From: Sipunculus nudus
Taxonomy: Eukaryota; Annelida; Sipuncula; Golfingiida; Sipunculidae
Reading direction: 5' to 3'
Assembly (NCBI GenBank): GCA_026874595.1
Contig: CM049311.1
Location: forward strand, 32,879,176 to 32,943,175
DNA: 64,000 nt
Positions 24,801 through 39,800 of the stretch are shown piece after piece. The number at the start of each line of letters is the position of its first letter. Position 1 is the stretch's first letter. Below the pieces are notes generated by a model. It saw nothing but the letters and a program-made list of their open reading frames with translations, was not told the origin of the DNA and ran no database searches. The translations under genes were made by a program, and so were the position numbers.

Positions 24801-27800
24801 ACATGTATGGACTTTTTTTTCACAATGCCTGCATATACTGGCATGATTTTTGGTGTGTTGCTTGATAATGACCTGTTACAGATCGAGTTTGCATTTTGCC
24901 CTTGTTGACCTACTTTTGACCATACGACACATCCTGAACTTAAAGAAATTTTCAAAATTTTACAAATGTTTCTAATTTGCCCAAGGCGGGGGCATTCGTG
25001 TCGTTCCGACACATCTAGTTTCACCATGCCTGCATATACTGGCATGATTATCAGTGTGTTGCTTGATAATGACCCGTTACAGATCGAGTTTGCATTTTGC
25101 CCTTGTTGACCTACTTTTGACCATACGACACCTCCTGAACTTAAAAAATTTTTCAAAATTTTACAAATGTTTCTAATTTGCCCCAGGCGGGGGCATTCGT
25201 GTCGTTCCGACACATCTAGTTTAGATATGTTCTAAAAAATATTACTTTAATATTACACATTCGTTTATGGAGAAAGAGCATGAAAAACTTTGTTATGCAT
25301 GTGTATGGTTTCATTCTTACTTTTGTCCTAGTTTTTCCTTCAGTTTTTTACTTTTGTCCTCCTTCTTTATAAGGGTGCGCCATGACACAGATTAAATTTA
25401 CTGGATGTATTGGTAAACCCGAACACTTTCATGATGATTCTTATTTTCCATGGAAAATGCATCCCCCACAAATCAGGCCAAAGTCATGCAGACCTAAAAA
25501 TCATGTATGCCCCAACTGTGACCTGGATGTTTTATCTACCTGTGGCTCTTCTCATATAAATATGACTTTAAAGCTTGAGAATGGACATCTGTCATTATGA
25601 TAAAGGACCAAATTATGGTACAATGTAACAGATTTTTACCAACATCTGCAATCATCTGCTGATAACAATGATATGATAACAATTTTTTTGTATACAAAAA
25701 AGAAATAGCATATGCCTGGCCTGCTCTCACAAACATAATAGGTAAAATGCATAAAGATACAGTTGTATTCCAAATTTCAGGTTACTGTGACAAAAATTAG
25801 CTGGACAGTGGCATATTTTCCTGTGTTCTTTTTTCTGCCAAAATTGATATTCTCATTTAAGATTTATTAAATTTCAACTAAGCAACACATAAAACTAAGA
25901 AACACTATACAAAATAAATCAAGTATTTTATTAACTGGTTCTGAGGAAATATTTCGCAGGCCAGCAAATGTTTATGTCAGGTCATGTGGGGAGTCTGTGT
26001 AATTAATTGGACAGTGTTTTTGGTAACATTTTTGGTCACCTTGAATTTGAATTTTTAGTATCATATAGGTTTTCTACAGTTATGATATACTGGGTCTAGA
26101 ATAAAAATAATTTGAATTAAAGTGTTTGTCTTGCCACATGGATATTGCAATGGTTTCAAATGTAAACAGGAAAAACACACACTTGGCACTCCGGGATCAA
26201 AATGTATCAAAAAGTGGTCACCTCCATATTTTGGTCTGGTCATACAGAACAGAATGTAACAAGCAAATTTTCTATATTTCTCTGTATCCATATGTGGGTG
26301 AACTTAAAAGATGTCAATTGGACTGTCTTTGATAATTATGAGGATAGGTATGTGCTAAGTAGCTATAATGTAACACAAAATGTCACCTCAAATTTTTAAA
26401 AAAGTAAGCTTATACACAGCTACTATTGAATGATTTTCTTGAATTGTGATGAGAGATTTGTAACTATGTCAAGCTATGTATATATTTGCATAAAACCTGT
26501 TGTGTCTGAAATGTGATACATACATATACCTTAATAAAAATAGACTAAAGTATCAGTTTATAGTGTTTGACATATCATGTATTTCCTAATTTACAGGCCT
26601 TCTGATGAGCCTAATGTAAGTACCGGTAATATTTTTTTCCCCAGAAAATTTAAAATATATAGAGCTAAAAAAAAACTATTTTTTCAGGCAATGCATGATT
26701 AGAAAAAAAATAAAACAGGAAATCTGAACTTTTTATAATAATTGAGACGACACATTTTTGTTACATTTCCTCACATACGCTCGATAAGCAGCGGCTACGC
26801 TTCGCTCAACTACTCGCTACACTACCCGCTGCATTAAACGGTGGTTGTCGGTCAGGTTTGGCCACCAGGTGGTGCTGTCTCTGTGGAATTCCACCTGCAT
26901 TATATTTAATCAAACACATTGCAGGTATTACCAGCACAAACGGATGTTCTTCCAGGTACCCGCCACTTTACACTGCTGTGGAAAGTGCAAATGGTAGCAC
27001 AGACTTTTTTTCACCCCCATTGGAATACACACGATGCAATTGCAGCTTTCAACACAGTCTGTACACTAACTTGCCTGAGGTCAGTTATCCCCCACACTGG
27101 ATATTTCCTGTATTGCGTGTTACATGGGATTGCCCTGAACATAGCTTCGTTTGTTTACACGCTAAGCCAATCAGATTTCTTCTACCAGGTCTGCAGATTT
27201 GTTGAAATGCAGAGCCAATCACGGCAGATTTTACTTTATCCAGCACAAACTGACTGGGTGTTGCCAAACCTGAAAAATCCTACTATTTCTCACAGCATGT
27301 GAGTGGGAGGTCACCGGGCCGGGAGGTCACGCGCTGTGTTCAGAGGGTAATCCTCATATATCACATTTGTTTATGACCTAACTCACTTATGATGTACTAT
27401 GAACATTGTTTTCTGTATGTTTTGTGGATCATTCCTCTATACACCTGTATAGGATTGAGCTTGATGCTTTACACCGTAGCCCTTTAAGCAGACTAAGTGC
27501 TCTGTCTCAGGGCAGTCAATATAATTTGTTTGATGTTGGTGTTTGTAGAATTTCATGCTGGTTACAATCAGATACTGTACTAAAGTTAAGACTAAGAATG
27601 GATAGAAAACTGGCCTTAAATTGGACATTAAGAATAGGTGCAAGGTGTAAAATGGTGAAGGAAAAAAAAATACTCTAGAAAAAAATTTGTGAAAGAGGCA
27701 GATTGCCAAAAATGCATGTATGCCTGTTGCCATAAGAAGTCAAAGGGACCAAAAAGCAGAATATAGGAAAACAATAGGAAAAGAAAAGGGGACTTGAGTC

Positions 27801-30800
27801 TTTTGCTAGTTGCGTAAAGTAATTAAAACTACATGAGGGGGAACTGACTAATAATGAGAGAAGAGAAAATGCAGGGCAAAGTGTAAGGAAATACTAACTG
27901 TAAATAAGTTAAACGATTCATCAGCAAAACTGATAACAGAACAATATAAAAAGTTACGACTTACTGGATAATTCCAGCAACAAATTAAAAATGGAAGAAT
28001 GCGGTATGTAACAAAAGATGTCACCTCCACACTCTAATGATGTTTACAGGCCTATATATTTATTGAAACAATTTAGGAATGACACAACCTATAGTTATGA
28101 AATTTTAGTATTGCTACACAAGGTATCATTGAGCTATACCAGAATAATTTAAAGGGGCCTAATCACCTGTCTGACCTTTATAAACTAAAGATAATCCCTT
28201 GGAGATTTCATAAAAAAAATGCCAGAAAATGTGGATAACACCACACATAGACTGCTTGTTTTTTAAACCAACTTGTTTATAATATGTAAAATTGCCAATA
28301 TACAACTGATAACAATGACTAAAGTCATGATCTTAACAGGTAACACTGAACTCTTGCTGCTGCTGAAAACCTTATCCTGAACTAAATTTTACCCTTCTTG
28401 ACAAAACGAACAAATTCGTGGAATTTATATCCCCCACTTCCATTTCTTGTTGTCCCATATTTGTTGCCTTCTGATTATGTTTTAGTTTTTATTTTCCCCT
28501 GAAGATGTCTCCAAAGTCATAGTGGCTGTGTTTTAGTTTTCATTGTCCCCTGAAGATGTCTCCCAATGTCATAAGTTTTGTGTAAACTGGGAACAAAAGG
28601 GGAAATTTTGTGTTGTTTTAGAGTTGGTGATGATATATTTTCTAATAGACAATCCAAAACCAAACCTGAACGAAGGTATGCATGACAGCAATCACTGAGC
28701 TAAATTTGAATAAAATCAGATAATATTTTGTAAAGTTATCGCATGGAAACAAAAACCTGACAGACGGAAAGACAGACAGGTGAACAGATCCAAATCAATC
28801 TCCCCCATTATGCTGAAGTGGGGGACAATAAAATATTGTTCATTTTGATTATTTGTTGACTCTGCAATTTTATCATTTTTTAGCTCAACTGACGAGTCAA
28901 CTGAGCCATAGTGCTGTCCGTCTGTTAGAATGGCACTTTTTGAAACTATTGAACCAACAAATCCAAAATTCAACATGCTGTTAGATGTCCTTAAGTTCTC
29001 CAAACAAACCAAAACTGGGTCTCTATGACTTGTTCCTTTGAGTAATTAAGGCAAAAACTCAATTTTCCATCATAAACCTATAGTTACACTTTAGGACTCT
29101 CAAATATCAAAACCATTAATATGATTTTGTTCATAATTAGCATAAAAATTTCTCTAAATATCATATGTACATACTAGAAATTAGGTCAATTTTGCATAAT
29201 TTGTTGAAGTTATGGACCCAAATATAATGTACCTTGTCAAAAAACTCGGAAGTAATAATTTTTCACTTAACATAGTAACGGCTGAAGCTTGTGTATTTTT
29301 TAAGCACATTTCTTTATTTAATCAAGATTTAATAGTCTACCAGAAATTATTACAGAATTTTGTATTATCTTTTGAGTTATTATTATAAATATTTAATCAA
29401 TACCTTACAGTTTTGCCAAGCTTTGACCATGGAATATTTTATTTTCCCCATAAGCACCACTGATTTAATTTTCATATCATAATCATATGATTTTTTAACA
29501 GGGGTGTTTCCATGTGTCCATCCGCGTGTATGAGCTAATATGCGTGAACATTGCCAGAGGAGCTATTTTCACCCATTGGGTCTGCGGGAACTTGGGGATT
29601 CGGGGAAAAATGCGTCACTTCAGCAACTGTATTCAGAAGGCCTGTTGGATTCACTGTAAAATTAAAGAAGTCAGCCAGTTCACACATGTATGCCTTTATG
29701 TGCACATGGAAACACTCCTAAGTTCAGAGAATGAAATGTACAGGCTGTTATAACCTGGAAACCAGAATGTGAGAAATTTTGACCCCAAAAAACAATAGGG
29801 TATCAAACAGCAGATATAAGAAGTCTGAATCAAATTAATCAATCATAATAATTTAACTGAATGCAAAATTGATGACTATCTTCAACCTGTAACCTTAACC
29901 AATCCAAACAGGAATTTATTATATGAAAACTAAATTGAGAATTACTTTCACAGGTGACCTTCCCCTTATTGTCATATCAACCCTCTGGCATTACGGCCAG
30001 ACTTCTGGCACCAGAGTGTCTTTACATCTAAGTCTGAGGAATGCATCATAAGGCCCAATGATGATGCAAATATTTTCATCATTTCTGACAATGCTTTATT
30101 GCCTACAGGAACACTGTCAATCAACATAAACCAGACCAATCTTTTTTGTGTACTTTCTAATAATACCAAACATGACTGAGAAAAGTCCATTTTAACCCAG
30201 CACACTGGTAAACCTCTCAGCATGTTTGTTGAATTTATGATGCAATGATCACCTGGGTTACTGTATGCATGCAGCTTGCAGGCGATACAGGAAATGACCC
30301 GTGTCCATGGAGACAGTGTTTCAGTTTGGGTTGTGAGTGCAATATTGAGATTACGGGCTGTTTACCACAATATGAATGCAATCTGATGCAAGACCACTGC
30401 AATACATTCCTCAATATTACTTGTATCACAACTCGAGTAGGTTTTCCAGCCCAATTTTCCGATTGCCTACTGAGTCGGATTGTCACGGCTACCTTCACCT
30501 CTGACATCATATTTGACAGGGTTATTCTTTTAGTGATGGTTTACAGAACTATGAGGTCTGAATCCTATTAATAGCAGCAAAGGTGATCTTGACACATCTA
30601 CAGCACCCAATATTCAAACAGATAAGGTCTGAGGTCACCTATTTTCAAATTCTTATGAGAGCTTAATTGGTTTAAGCAATTTGTATATCAAATTTCAGGG
30701 AAAAAAATGCAACACTTAAAAGTTATGAAGCTTCCAATAATAGTGAATTTCAGCTGATCTGACCTTGATGATCAAGGACAAGGTCACAAGTTTTTGTTCC

Positions 30801-33800
30801 TCTTCCAAGACACTGGTTGAAACATTTGTGTATCAAATTTAAGGGTCAAACCTACAAGACCTCAAAAGTTGTGGGGTTCAAAATCCTATATTTTGGCTGA
30901 TTAGACCTTGGCCAAAATCATATGAGAATTTTGATGAAACAATTTTTGTATTACATTTGAGAAAAAAAATACCACAATAGTAATGGAGTTCACAAGAAAT
31001 CAAATATCCTCTTAGCAACTGGTTGATACAATTTATAAATCAAATTGGAGTGAAATACATGCAATACTTCAGAAGTTATAGGGGTTCACAATAATACTGT
31101 ACCAGTATTTCATATGATCTGACCTTGAACATCAATCTCATATGAGATACTGGTTAAAAAAATATGGGGGAGAAATTTGAGGAAAATATGCAATATGTCA
31201 AACAATCAGAAGAGCATCTTTTCACCCCTCAGCTGGCATAATATTGGCCACTGTGACCTATTTTTTGGTTTCCAAGGAGATATGACCAGGACCAAGTTTA
31301 CCAGGACCTGTTCAAATCTTAAGCAGGAAATTTCTAGGTCTTACAGCTAACAGAAAGCCAGACGATGGCCAAACCCCCATTACTACAGCTCAGCATGGCT
31401 GAAAGTTAGCCAAGCTAAAAAATGACTAGGCTAATGTTACATTTCAAACTGACAAGAGCTCGATACACTTATATAAAATAAATATACCAGAATTTTTAGC
31501 ATCATGGTAAACATTTTATTTAAGATCACCTACCAAAACAAGTAAATGGGCGGACTCACTGTACCCACTGACCCCGAGAATACCTTTAGATGCTGCGTCT
31601 TTATCGCCACCTGAAAACAATTAAAATAAAAGCATTTTATACCATTTTTAATTTTTTTTTAATTGAAGTAAACTGATTTTTTTACCTGCTTCATTTTAAT
31701 TAACTGCACTGAGAATATGCATGCAAAATAAAAAGTCTTGATGGCTGGGTCCAGCAATACCTAGCAGTGAATGAAAATATTTAAGTCCTGCTTGGTTTAA
31801 AGTTGATTGCCAATATATATTATTTTTTAACATTCCTGTACATGGTTTCAGGGCAATATTTTGGATGGTACATTTTAATTTTAAAGAGAAGACCCTATTT
31901 TTGTGTCAAATAAAGCAGCAGTTAAAAAAAATTTGTTTAGAGGTATACCACTCGGAGATTCATAATTTACCATGCCATTCCAACAAACTTTGGCTCATGT
32001 AATGGCAAAAATAACATACCACACATCTGCTGATGTCATACAGGGAAAAAAATCTGTCTGGAAATCAATCTTTTTAGTGACAGCTATATGTACGATCTTA
32101 AAATGCCTTTGTAGTTTAGATAAATGTACTGAAAGGAAATTTATATGCTTCATTGCAGAAAATATTAAATAAAATCAAATTACAAAGCATGAACTATCAT
32201 ATCCATAAATTAATTTAAAAGCAGTCCATTTTCCTCACTAGCAGCCTCAGATTTCTTTTATTTTACAGCTGTTGCCCTGAAATAAGCTTCAGTTATCTTC
32301 GACTGAACCCGCCAGTTGCCAATGATTGTATTTACATCATTACAAGTATTGGCCTAAAGATTCTGTATGCAAATATAGCTGTGTGCATATTTGTCACTGC
32401 CGAGCTGCGACAAAATTTGTCCCTGCTGAACCATGAGACAGAATTCTTACACTCAGAATACTGAAGGTCTAAGCCTCAATCCAAAACCAAAGAAACACAG
32501 AAACAGATTTATTTAAGCCTAATTGTAAGGGATGTATGAAAGATTAACAAATTTTCAAGACCATTTAACTTTAGGTTTAGAAATCCCCTTTTGCAGCACC
32601 ATCTGTGATCTGTCAGCAGTCAGTGAAACATGTCCTGGCCCAAGAGGATTCCAGTACCGAGGACTGTTACCAGTTAATAACTAGACATTTCTTGGCACCG
32701 CAGGTGCCAGAGTATCCCCAGACATAGTAGGCCCCCTCCCCTTTATAAATAGACCCCCATTTTTAGCAGCATATGACCTGTGACCTTGATCTTTTTAAAG
32801 ATGTGTCCTGTGACCTTGACCTTTGGCCTCATGACCCCAAAAACAATTCTGGTCTTGCTATTCCAATGGGACATATGCAAGTTAAGTTTGAAATCTATAC
32901 ATCAATAAAGCAGGAATTATCACCCAGAAACTAATTTTTGGACAGATGGCTCCTGTGACCTTCACCTTTGACCTTGTGACCTCAAAATTGATAGTGTTCT
33001 TCCTCTCTTGGCAGGAGAACTATATGTGCAAGATGAAAGATCTGAGATGAATTGTTTGGCTGAAAATGCATCCACAATCTTTTTAAAGAGGTTTCCTGTG
33101 ACCTTGACCTTTGACCTCATGACCCCAAAATCAATTCAGGTCTTGCTTTTCCAATGGGTCAAATTCAAGTCAAGTTTGAAATCCATACATCAATCAAAAA
33201 AGGAATTATCATCCAGAAACTATTTTTGGACAGATGGCTCCTGTGACCTTCACTTTTGACCTTGTGACCTCAACATCGATAGGGTTCTTCCACTCTTGGC
33301 AGGTGAACTATATGTGCAAGATGAAAGATCTGAGATGAATTGTTTGGCTGAAAATGCATCCACAATCTTTTTAAAGATGTGTCGTGTGACCTTGACCTTT
33401 GACCTCATAACCTCAAAATCAATTTGGGTCTTGCTTTTCCAATGGGACATATATAAGTCAAGTTTGAAATCCATACATCAATAAAAGCAGGAATTATCAT
33501 CCAGAAACTAATTTTTTGGACAGATGGCTCCTGTGACCTTCACCTTTGACCTTGTGACCTCAAAATTGATAGGGGTCTTCCACTCTTGGCAGGTGAACTA
33601 TATGTGCAAGATGAAAGATCTGAGATGAATTATTTGGCTGAAAATGCATCCACAATCTTTTTAAAGAGGTTTCCTGTGACCTTGACCTTTGACCTCATGA
33701 CCCCAAAATCAATTCAGGTCTTGCTTTTCCAATGGGTCAAGTTTGAAATCCATACATCAATAAAAGAAGGAATTATCATCAAGAAACTAATATTTGGACA

Positions 33801-36800
33801 GATGGCTCCTGTGACCTTCACCTTTGACCTTGTGACCTCAAAATTGATAGGGTTCTTCCTCTCTTAGCAGGTTAACTATATGTGCAAGATGAAAGATCTG
33901 AGATGAAATGTTTGGCTGAAAATGCATCCACAATCTTTTTAAAGATGTCCTGTGACCTTGACCTTTGACCTCATGACCCCAAAATCAATTTGGGTCTTGC
34001 TTTTTCAATGGGACATATATAAGTCAAGTTTGAAATCAATACATCAATAAAAGCAGGAATTATCATCCAGAAACTAATTTTTGGACAGATAGCTCCTGTG
34101 GCCTTAACCTTTGACCTTGTGAGCCCAAAATTTATATGGATCATCCACTATTGGCCAGTGAGCTATATATTCAAGATGGAAGACCTAGGATGAAAGTTTG
34201 GCTTAAAATGCATCCACAGTATCTTTTAAAATGCCAGTCCAGTGACCTTGACCTTTGAACTCATGACCCTAGAACCTATAGGGTTCTTACTTTAGTGGTG
34301 GGCCATACATAAGTCATGTTTGAAATCCATATGGCTATCAACAGTGGAGATACCATAAGAGGTGTGTGATTTTCACCATATATGGCAATATTCAAGGTCA
34401 AGGCCACTATCATAGGAAAGGTCATGACCCCAATTTAAATAAACATCATCCCATAACCCATACCTATGTATATGCATAATATAAAAGAAATCTGTCCATT
34501 AGTTTTTGACTTATAATGCTCACAGTACTGTAAGGTGGCAATTTTGGGGATATTAAACGGCACGAAAACAAGTAAAGAATAATAGGTGGAGCCACCAGTT
34601 TCTGGAACATGACAACCCTATCCATGATCTTCCATCAACTTGATTTTGGGATAAATCCATGCAAGATTTCTTGAGATATTAAAGAATTTGTGTGATTTTC
34701 CCCAAAATTGGACCTATTCAAGGTCAAGGACACTCTCCTAGTAAAGGTCATGACCTCATTTTAAATAGGCCTCTTCCTCTCACCCATATCTATACATATA
34801 CCAAGATTGGTAAAGTTCCGTGAAATATTTTTTGGGTTATCGCGCCAACAAGATTTATATGCGGCGGCACCGGTATGAAAACATAGTATCCCCCGACTTT
34901 GTCTGGGGATACAATAAATGAAGGCCATGATCAAGATGATTAGGGTTTGCAGTGACTCTGCACTTGGATCTAACTTGTATTTTTACTTTCATCTGGTTTG
35001 CAAGAATGAAAATCCATTCGCACAAGTTCCATTTCACTTAACGCTTGCGTAACCCAAATGATCGTTCGCACAATTTGTCCAGGCCTGAACATGATCTTTT
35101 TATAAACCCTGACTGAGTCAGTGATGATAAAAACTCACCCATCATAACTGGCCCGCCTTTAGAGTTAAAGTGATGCCTGAGTTCATCTATGTGAAGGCAC
35201 AGGTCTCTACCCTGACTCACGTGTATGATTTTACAAGTTACCTGTAAAAAAGAGAAAGTAGAAAGAAGTAGACACAAAGACAGGAAACACAAAAGCATGA
35301 CAAAATTTATGGTTTTGTGATGATTCATTCATTGATTCCAAAATATATCTAGAGAGAATAAACAATGACTAATCACCATTCAAACTTAAGATGAAAAAAA
35401 AAAAAACTAGAATGAGTTTGTCACAAAAAAAAATGTGTTTCCCCTCCCCATGGGCCTCCCATCCTTGAATTTAAGGGTAAAATATTGGCTACTTGAAACA
35501 GCAAAGGTTCACAAAAATCCTAGATTTCTGAAGATTTGACCTTGAATATGAAGGTGTAGGTCATGTGTAATCAAAATAATCTGAGATTATGGTAGAGACA
35601 GTATAGATATCAAATTTTACATAAAATTTTTCCATGATTCAAAAGTTATAGCATCCATATAATATTTCTATTTCATCTGATTTGACCTTGAAGAAAAAGG
35701 TCAAAGTCACCAGTTTTCAAACTCTTTCACGAACTCAGTTGAAACAATTTGTGTATCAAAACAAATTTGAGGAAAAAATATGTAATACATGTACTAAAAA
35801 AATTATTTTATTTCAGTAGATTGGACCTTAAAGATGAAGGTCAATGTCATCAGTTTTCCATCCTGTTCAAGAACTTGGTTTCAAGAAACAAACTGTGTAA
35901 ATTTCTGACCCAATGAATACAAGCAGCTTACACAGGTTACTGGACAGCAACCAACTTGTATGTGATACAGGAACTGACTCATTACTCTAGTGCGGGATTT
36001 TCAATTCGGTCTGTGAGTTCACATGTATTTTATTGTGTTAATTCATCAATTGTTGCTTTATGTTAAGATTATCGGCTGTTTACTATGCAAGTAATGCAAC
36101 AGGATACATGATCATTGCAGAACATTCCCATGTAACGCTTTTATCAGGACTCAAGTTAGGCTTACCAGAGTAATATAAAGGCCTACTGAATGTATTCATG
36201 GCTATATGTAACTCATGTTTAAGGAATACTAACGTTATAGAAATAATCCATGCACATGGCGACCTCTACACTCCCAATCCACTCTCTGGATCCCCGGAAA
36301 TGGTCCTGCTTGTCTCCCATGGCAACCAGAGCATCCTGGATCAGCCTGAGTGATGGCACCGGAGGTGGGTCAGCCATCAGGCCCTGTCTAAACACTTGTT
36401 CTCTAGCCCATGAACACATGGTCTGAAGTGTGCGATACCCACATCCCCAGCCCTGCAAGTAAAACAAACTGTTTCAGCATCATCAACAATGCCATTACAG
36501 AGTTGGGTATCATCAGCTAGTCCATAATACAAAAAGTTTCACCATCCTGGATGGGTAGATTATTAAACAGTTTAATTCAACAAAGATCCAACCTAGTCAG
36601 TTTAAAATGTATGCCGAATACAAAACATGTACAGACATATCAGAAATCCAACAATTTTATGTGACACCTAACTTTACCCGATTTTCAGGTGAGTCAGCAG
36701 ATCTCGGCATTAAAGGGACATAATCAGGAGCAATATTTTATCTTTTCTTTCACACTTTCAGTTCAGTGTTGCTTTATACAAAAGTTTCCCACCAGAACCA

Positions 36801-39800
36801 TCCAAGCACACAGTCTCATTTCCTGGCATTTGGCTGTTTAACAACTTGTTATGGCTATGTGTGTTGGTAAACACAGTCCACGTGTGTCTGTTTACCATAA
36901 CAAGACCATGTGATCGGAGGTCCAATTATGAGGGGCAATAAATGCTGTTTCAGCCAGCAGAAACATGTATTATATGTTTTTTGGCCAAGTCTGTCAAGAC
37001 ATGTGTTGTGGCTCAGTGTTGCAAATAGCCCAAAGCACTATGTTTAAGTTGACACCTTGAGATCGCGCCTGGTCCACTGTTTTTAACACTCGTTTTCAGG
37101 AGAAAGCAAATGGTTCCAAAGCAATATTTTGGCAGGAACAAATTTATTTTAAAGAGAGAAAGAGCTATTTTTCGTGTTAACTCAACATGCTTTACAGGTG
37201 ATTGGGCCCCTTTAATGGTTAACCACTTGCCTGGGGCCAGTGAAAGTTCCAGAAAATAATGGGAGGGCAACTAAATGTCACCTCCTACTTGCCAAGTCAG
37301 GCAAGTGGGTCAAACATAAACCTTTATCTAAAGGCCTGAAAAAGGGTGTTTGTGATCCTAGATAGAATCAATTATTTTTGCAGGGCAAGTAAAAATTCAT
37401 GTATGGCAAGTAAGAGCTAGATGTTACTTGCCTGACAGGGCAGGTACTTTCAAAGTTAATGTCTAGCCCTGGTCAGGTATGCTACAATCATACTTGCCTT
37501 GTCCGAAGACAGTATCATATTATGATTCACTCTGTTGAGTAGTGGAGTATCACACTTGACAACAACAGTCATACCAGTTACCTGAATTGATTCATCTTGT
37601 GTCTGGAATACCTTATAACATCAAAGGTGGAGGTGTGCTGAGAATTTGGGTTCCCACCCAGCAAGGCAGTTGAGGTGAAACAGCATGTTAATGACAGATA
37701 TAAAATGAACAAAATAACATTACTGTACTCTGTTCCATCAATCAACCTCTTTTTTATAGATAATCTTCTTAAAAATTTATATTTTTCAATAATTTCCTAG
37801 AAAACTGCATTTGAAAATGACAGTCTAATATTGACATAAAGAATTTTAAAATAAATCTCCAGTTTATATATCATAGCTCTTTGGATTCTTTCTAATGACC
37901 TGATGGATTAGATGTGGGATCAGGGGAGAATGAAATGTTAATTATATCTTAGAGTACATTTTGGTCACCAACTGACATATGCTCTTACTGTAAAAACTCA
38001 CATATTAGTCCATCTCACATATAAGTTGAGTATAAATTTTCAGGGTAAATATCAGATAAAATTTTGTTTAGTTGGAGTTCTATACCCTGTAAGATTTGTG
38101 TCTGTAAAAGGAAGAAAATCCATTAAGATATTTGTGATATATGGTCATGGTTGGCACAATCTCTGAGAGGGAAGGGAAGAAAGTCTTTCTTCCCATCATT
38201 TCTTCCCAGGGAAGAAATGCAGCCACAACAAACATGTCATTTTTGTTTTTCAAATGATATTTTGCCCTGTTAATCATTACAAGTTATAGCCTCATAGGGA
38301 TTTTTGTACAACCTTTATTATGTAAAGGATGTGCAAACAAACCATCTGGGTGTCTGAGGAACCGACTGGGATGGAGACTGCCAAGCTCACCGGTGTAGTC
38401 TTTAGTTGATCGATTAAGATGAACTCAACTTGAGTCCACACAGTCCAAGGAGTTAAATGTGGTTTGTATGGTCTTAAGTCGAATACTGAAGGTCATCTCA
38501 ATAGAGTATACAGACCCTGAGGGGTGTTTTAACAGTATCCACAGCCTTAAGCTGAGTAATTATACCTAAATTTCTATTGAAAAATTATTTCAAATTAAAT
38601 TGGGTGGGTTGAGAAGATGCATACACTGTTTGAGAATTTACAGACGGTTGTGCTGGAAGCTTATTTAGTTGAGCAGTAATGAGCAAGTCTAACACTGTAG
38701 TCTTCCCAAAATGTCTACATTTGAAACGTCAACAATTCATTCTCTCAAAATATCTTCTTAACAAAATGACTTGAATCCAAAATTGTCTACAAATGTCTAT
38801 TACTAACCATTCAATTTAATTATTATTTCTAAACTTCAAAAGTTTAGGATACCAGTACTAACTGGTTAATTAATAAATATGTTTATCATATACTTTTACA
38901 TTGGAATTTTTATGCAGGTTGGCCCGAAATACTGACTAAGCTGATCTGTTTCAGTCTCAATGAATGTTGCAAAGTGTCAGTTTTACTGTTCTCAATTTGT
39001 CAGTCCATTTTTTTAATTTATTAAATTCTATATAATTTCAGTCTGATTCAAGGTTTCAATAAAGAATAAAATGTGTAAACAACAAATAATTGTAACACAT
39101 TGCAAAGTGATTCTCTGTTATTCTCTGTTTGATGATTCTATGAGTAAATTTTAATAATAGTTTATGGAATAGTTTCTTCCCCAACTTTCTTTTCTTCCAA
39201 GAAACTTCCCTGAGAAGGGAAAAAAACAATCTTCCCAGAAGAATGCCAACCCTGTATATCATAATATGGTATTTCATTTTACTGAGACAAAGTTCTGTAA
39301 TAGTAAGCTAAATGCACAAATTCCCAGTTTAAATGTACCCTTACAAAATGTGGATAATACACAAAGGAATGCCGCTGCTACAAATACCTTCCTACTTGTC
39401 ATGGCAGTTGTTAGCAGTAAGGCCCATGTCTTTTTGGTCCAAAATACATAAAAAAAAGGCAAAAAGAGAAGAGCTGGGTTTATAGTCTGATAACACTAAC
39501 AATGTCAGTCTCATCTGACTATACATTAGCCTTTCTGTGTCTCTGGTCTTTCAGGCCTGTCCATTCTTGTAGCTTTTCTTGGCTCCCTAGGGAGAGTACA
39601 ACCCAAGCAGCCATATCAGGTGCTAGATGGCTATTCATTCTTCATTTGCTTGCCACCAATGACCAGTAACTGACAGTGCGATAACTGATGTAAAATGGAA
39701 TTCCTATTGCCAATATGTTGCAGTTGTGTTAAAATAAGATACTAATTTATCATGGTGAAGAAGTTTATATCATGTTACACTGTCCATGAAACTTTTAATA

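Noticed and set aside
23071..25213. Open frames of 72-141 codons on both strands (e.g. minus 24,788-25,213)
   Set aside because: They translate the ~180-bp tandem repeat; the same peptides recur each period on both strands, with no splice or domain evidence.
26858..27302. Overlapping 115- and 127-codon frames as a Cys-rich secreted protein
   Set aside because: Two frames are open over the same DNA, neither has a signal peptide or recognised domain, and the segment has inverted ends like a repeat.
33008..33867. Repeated open frames starting [15 protein letters not shown] (62-93 codons) as a gene family
   Set aside because: They recur with the 289-bp period of the array and simply translate the repeat.
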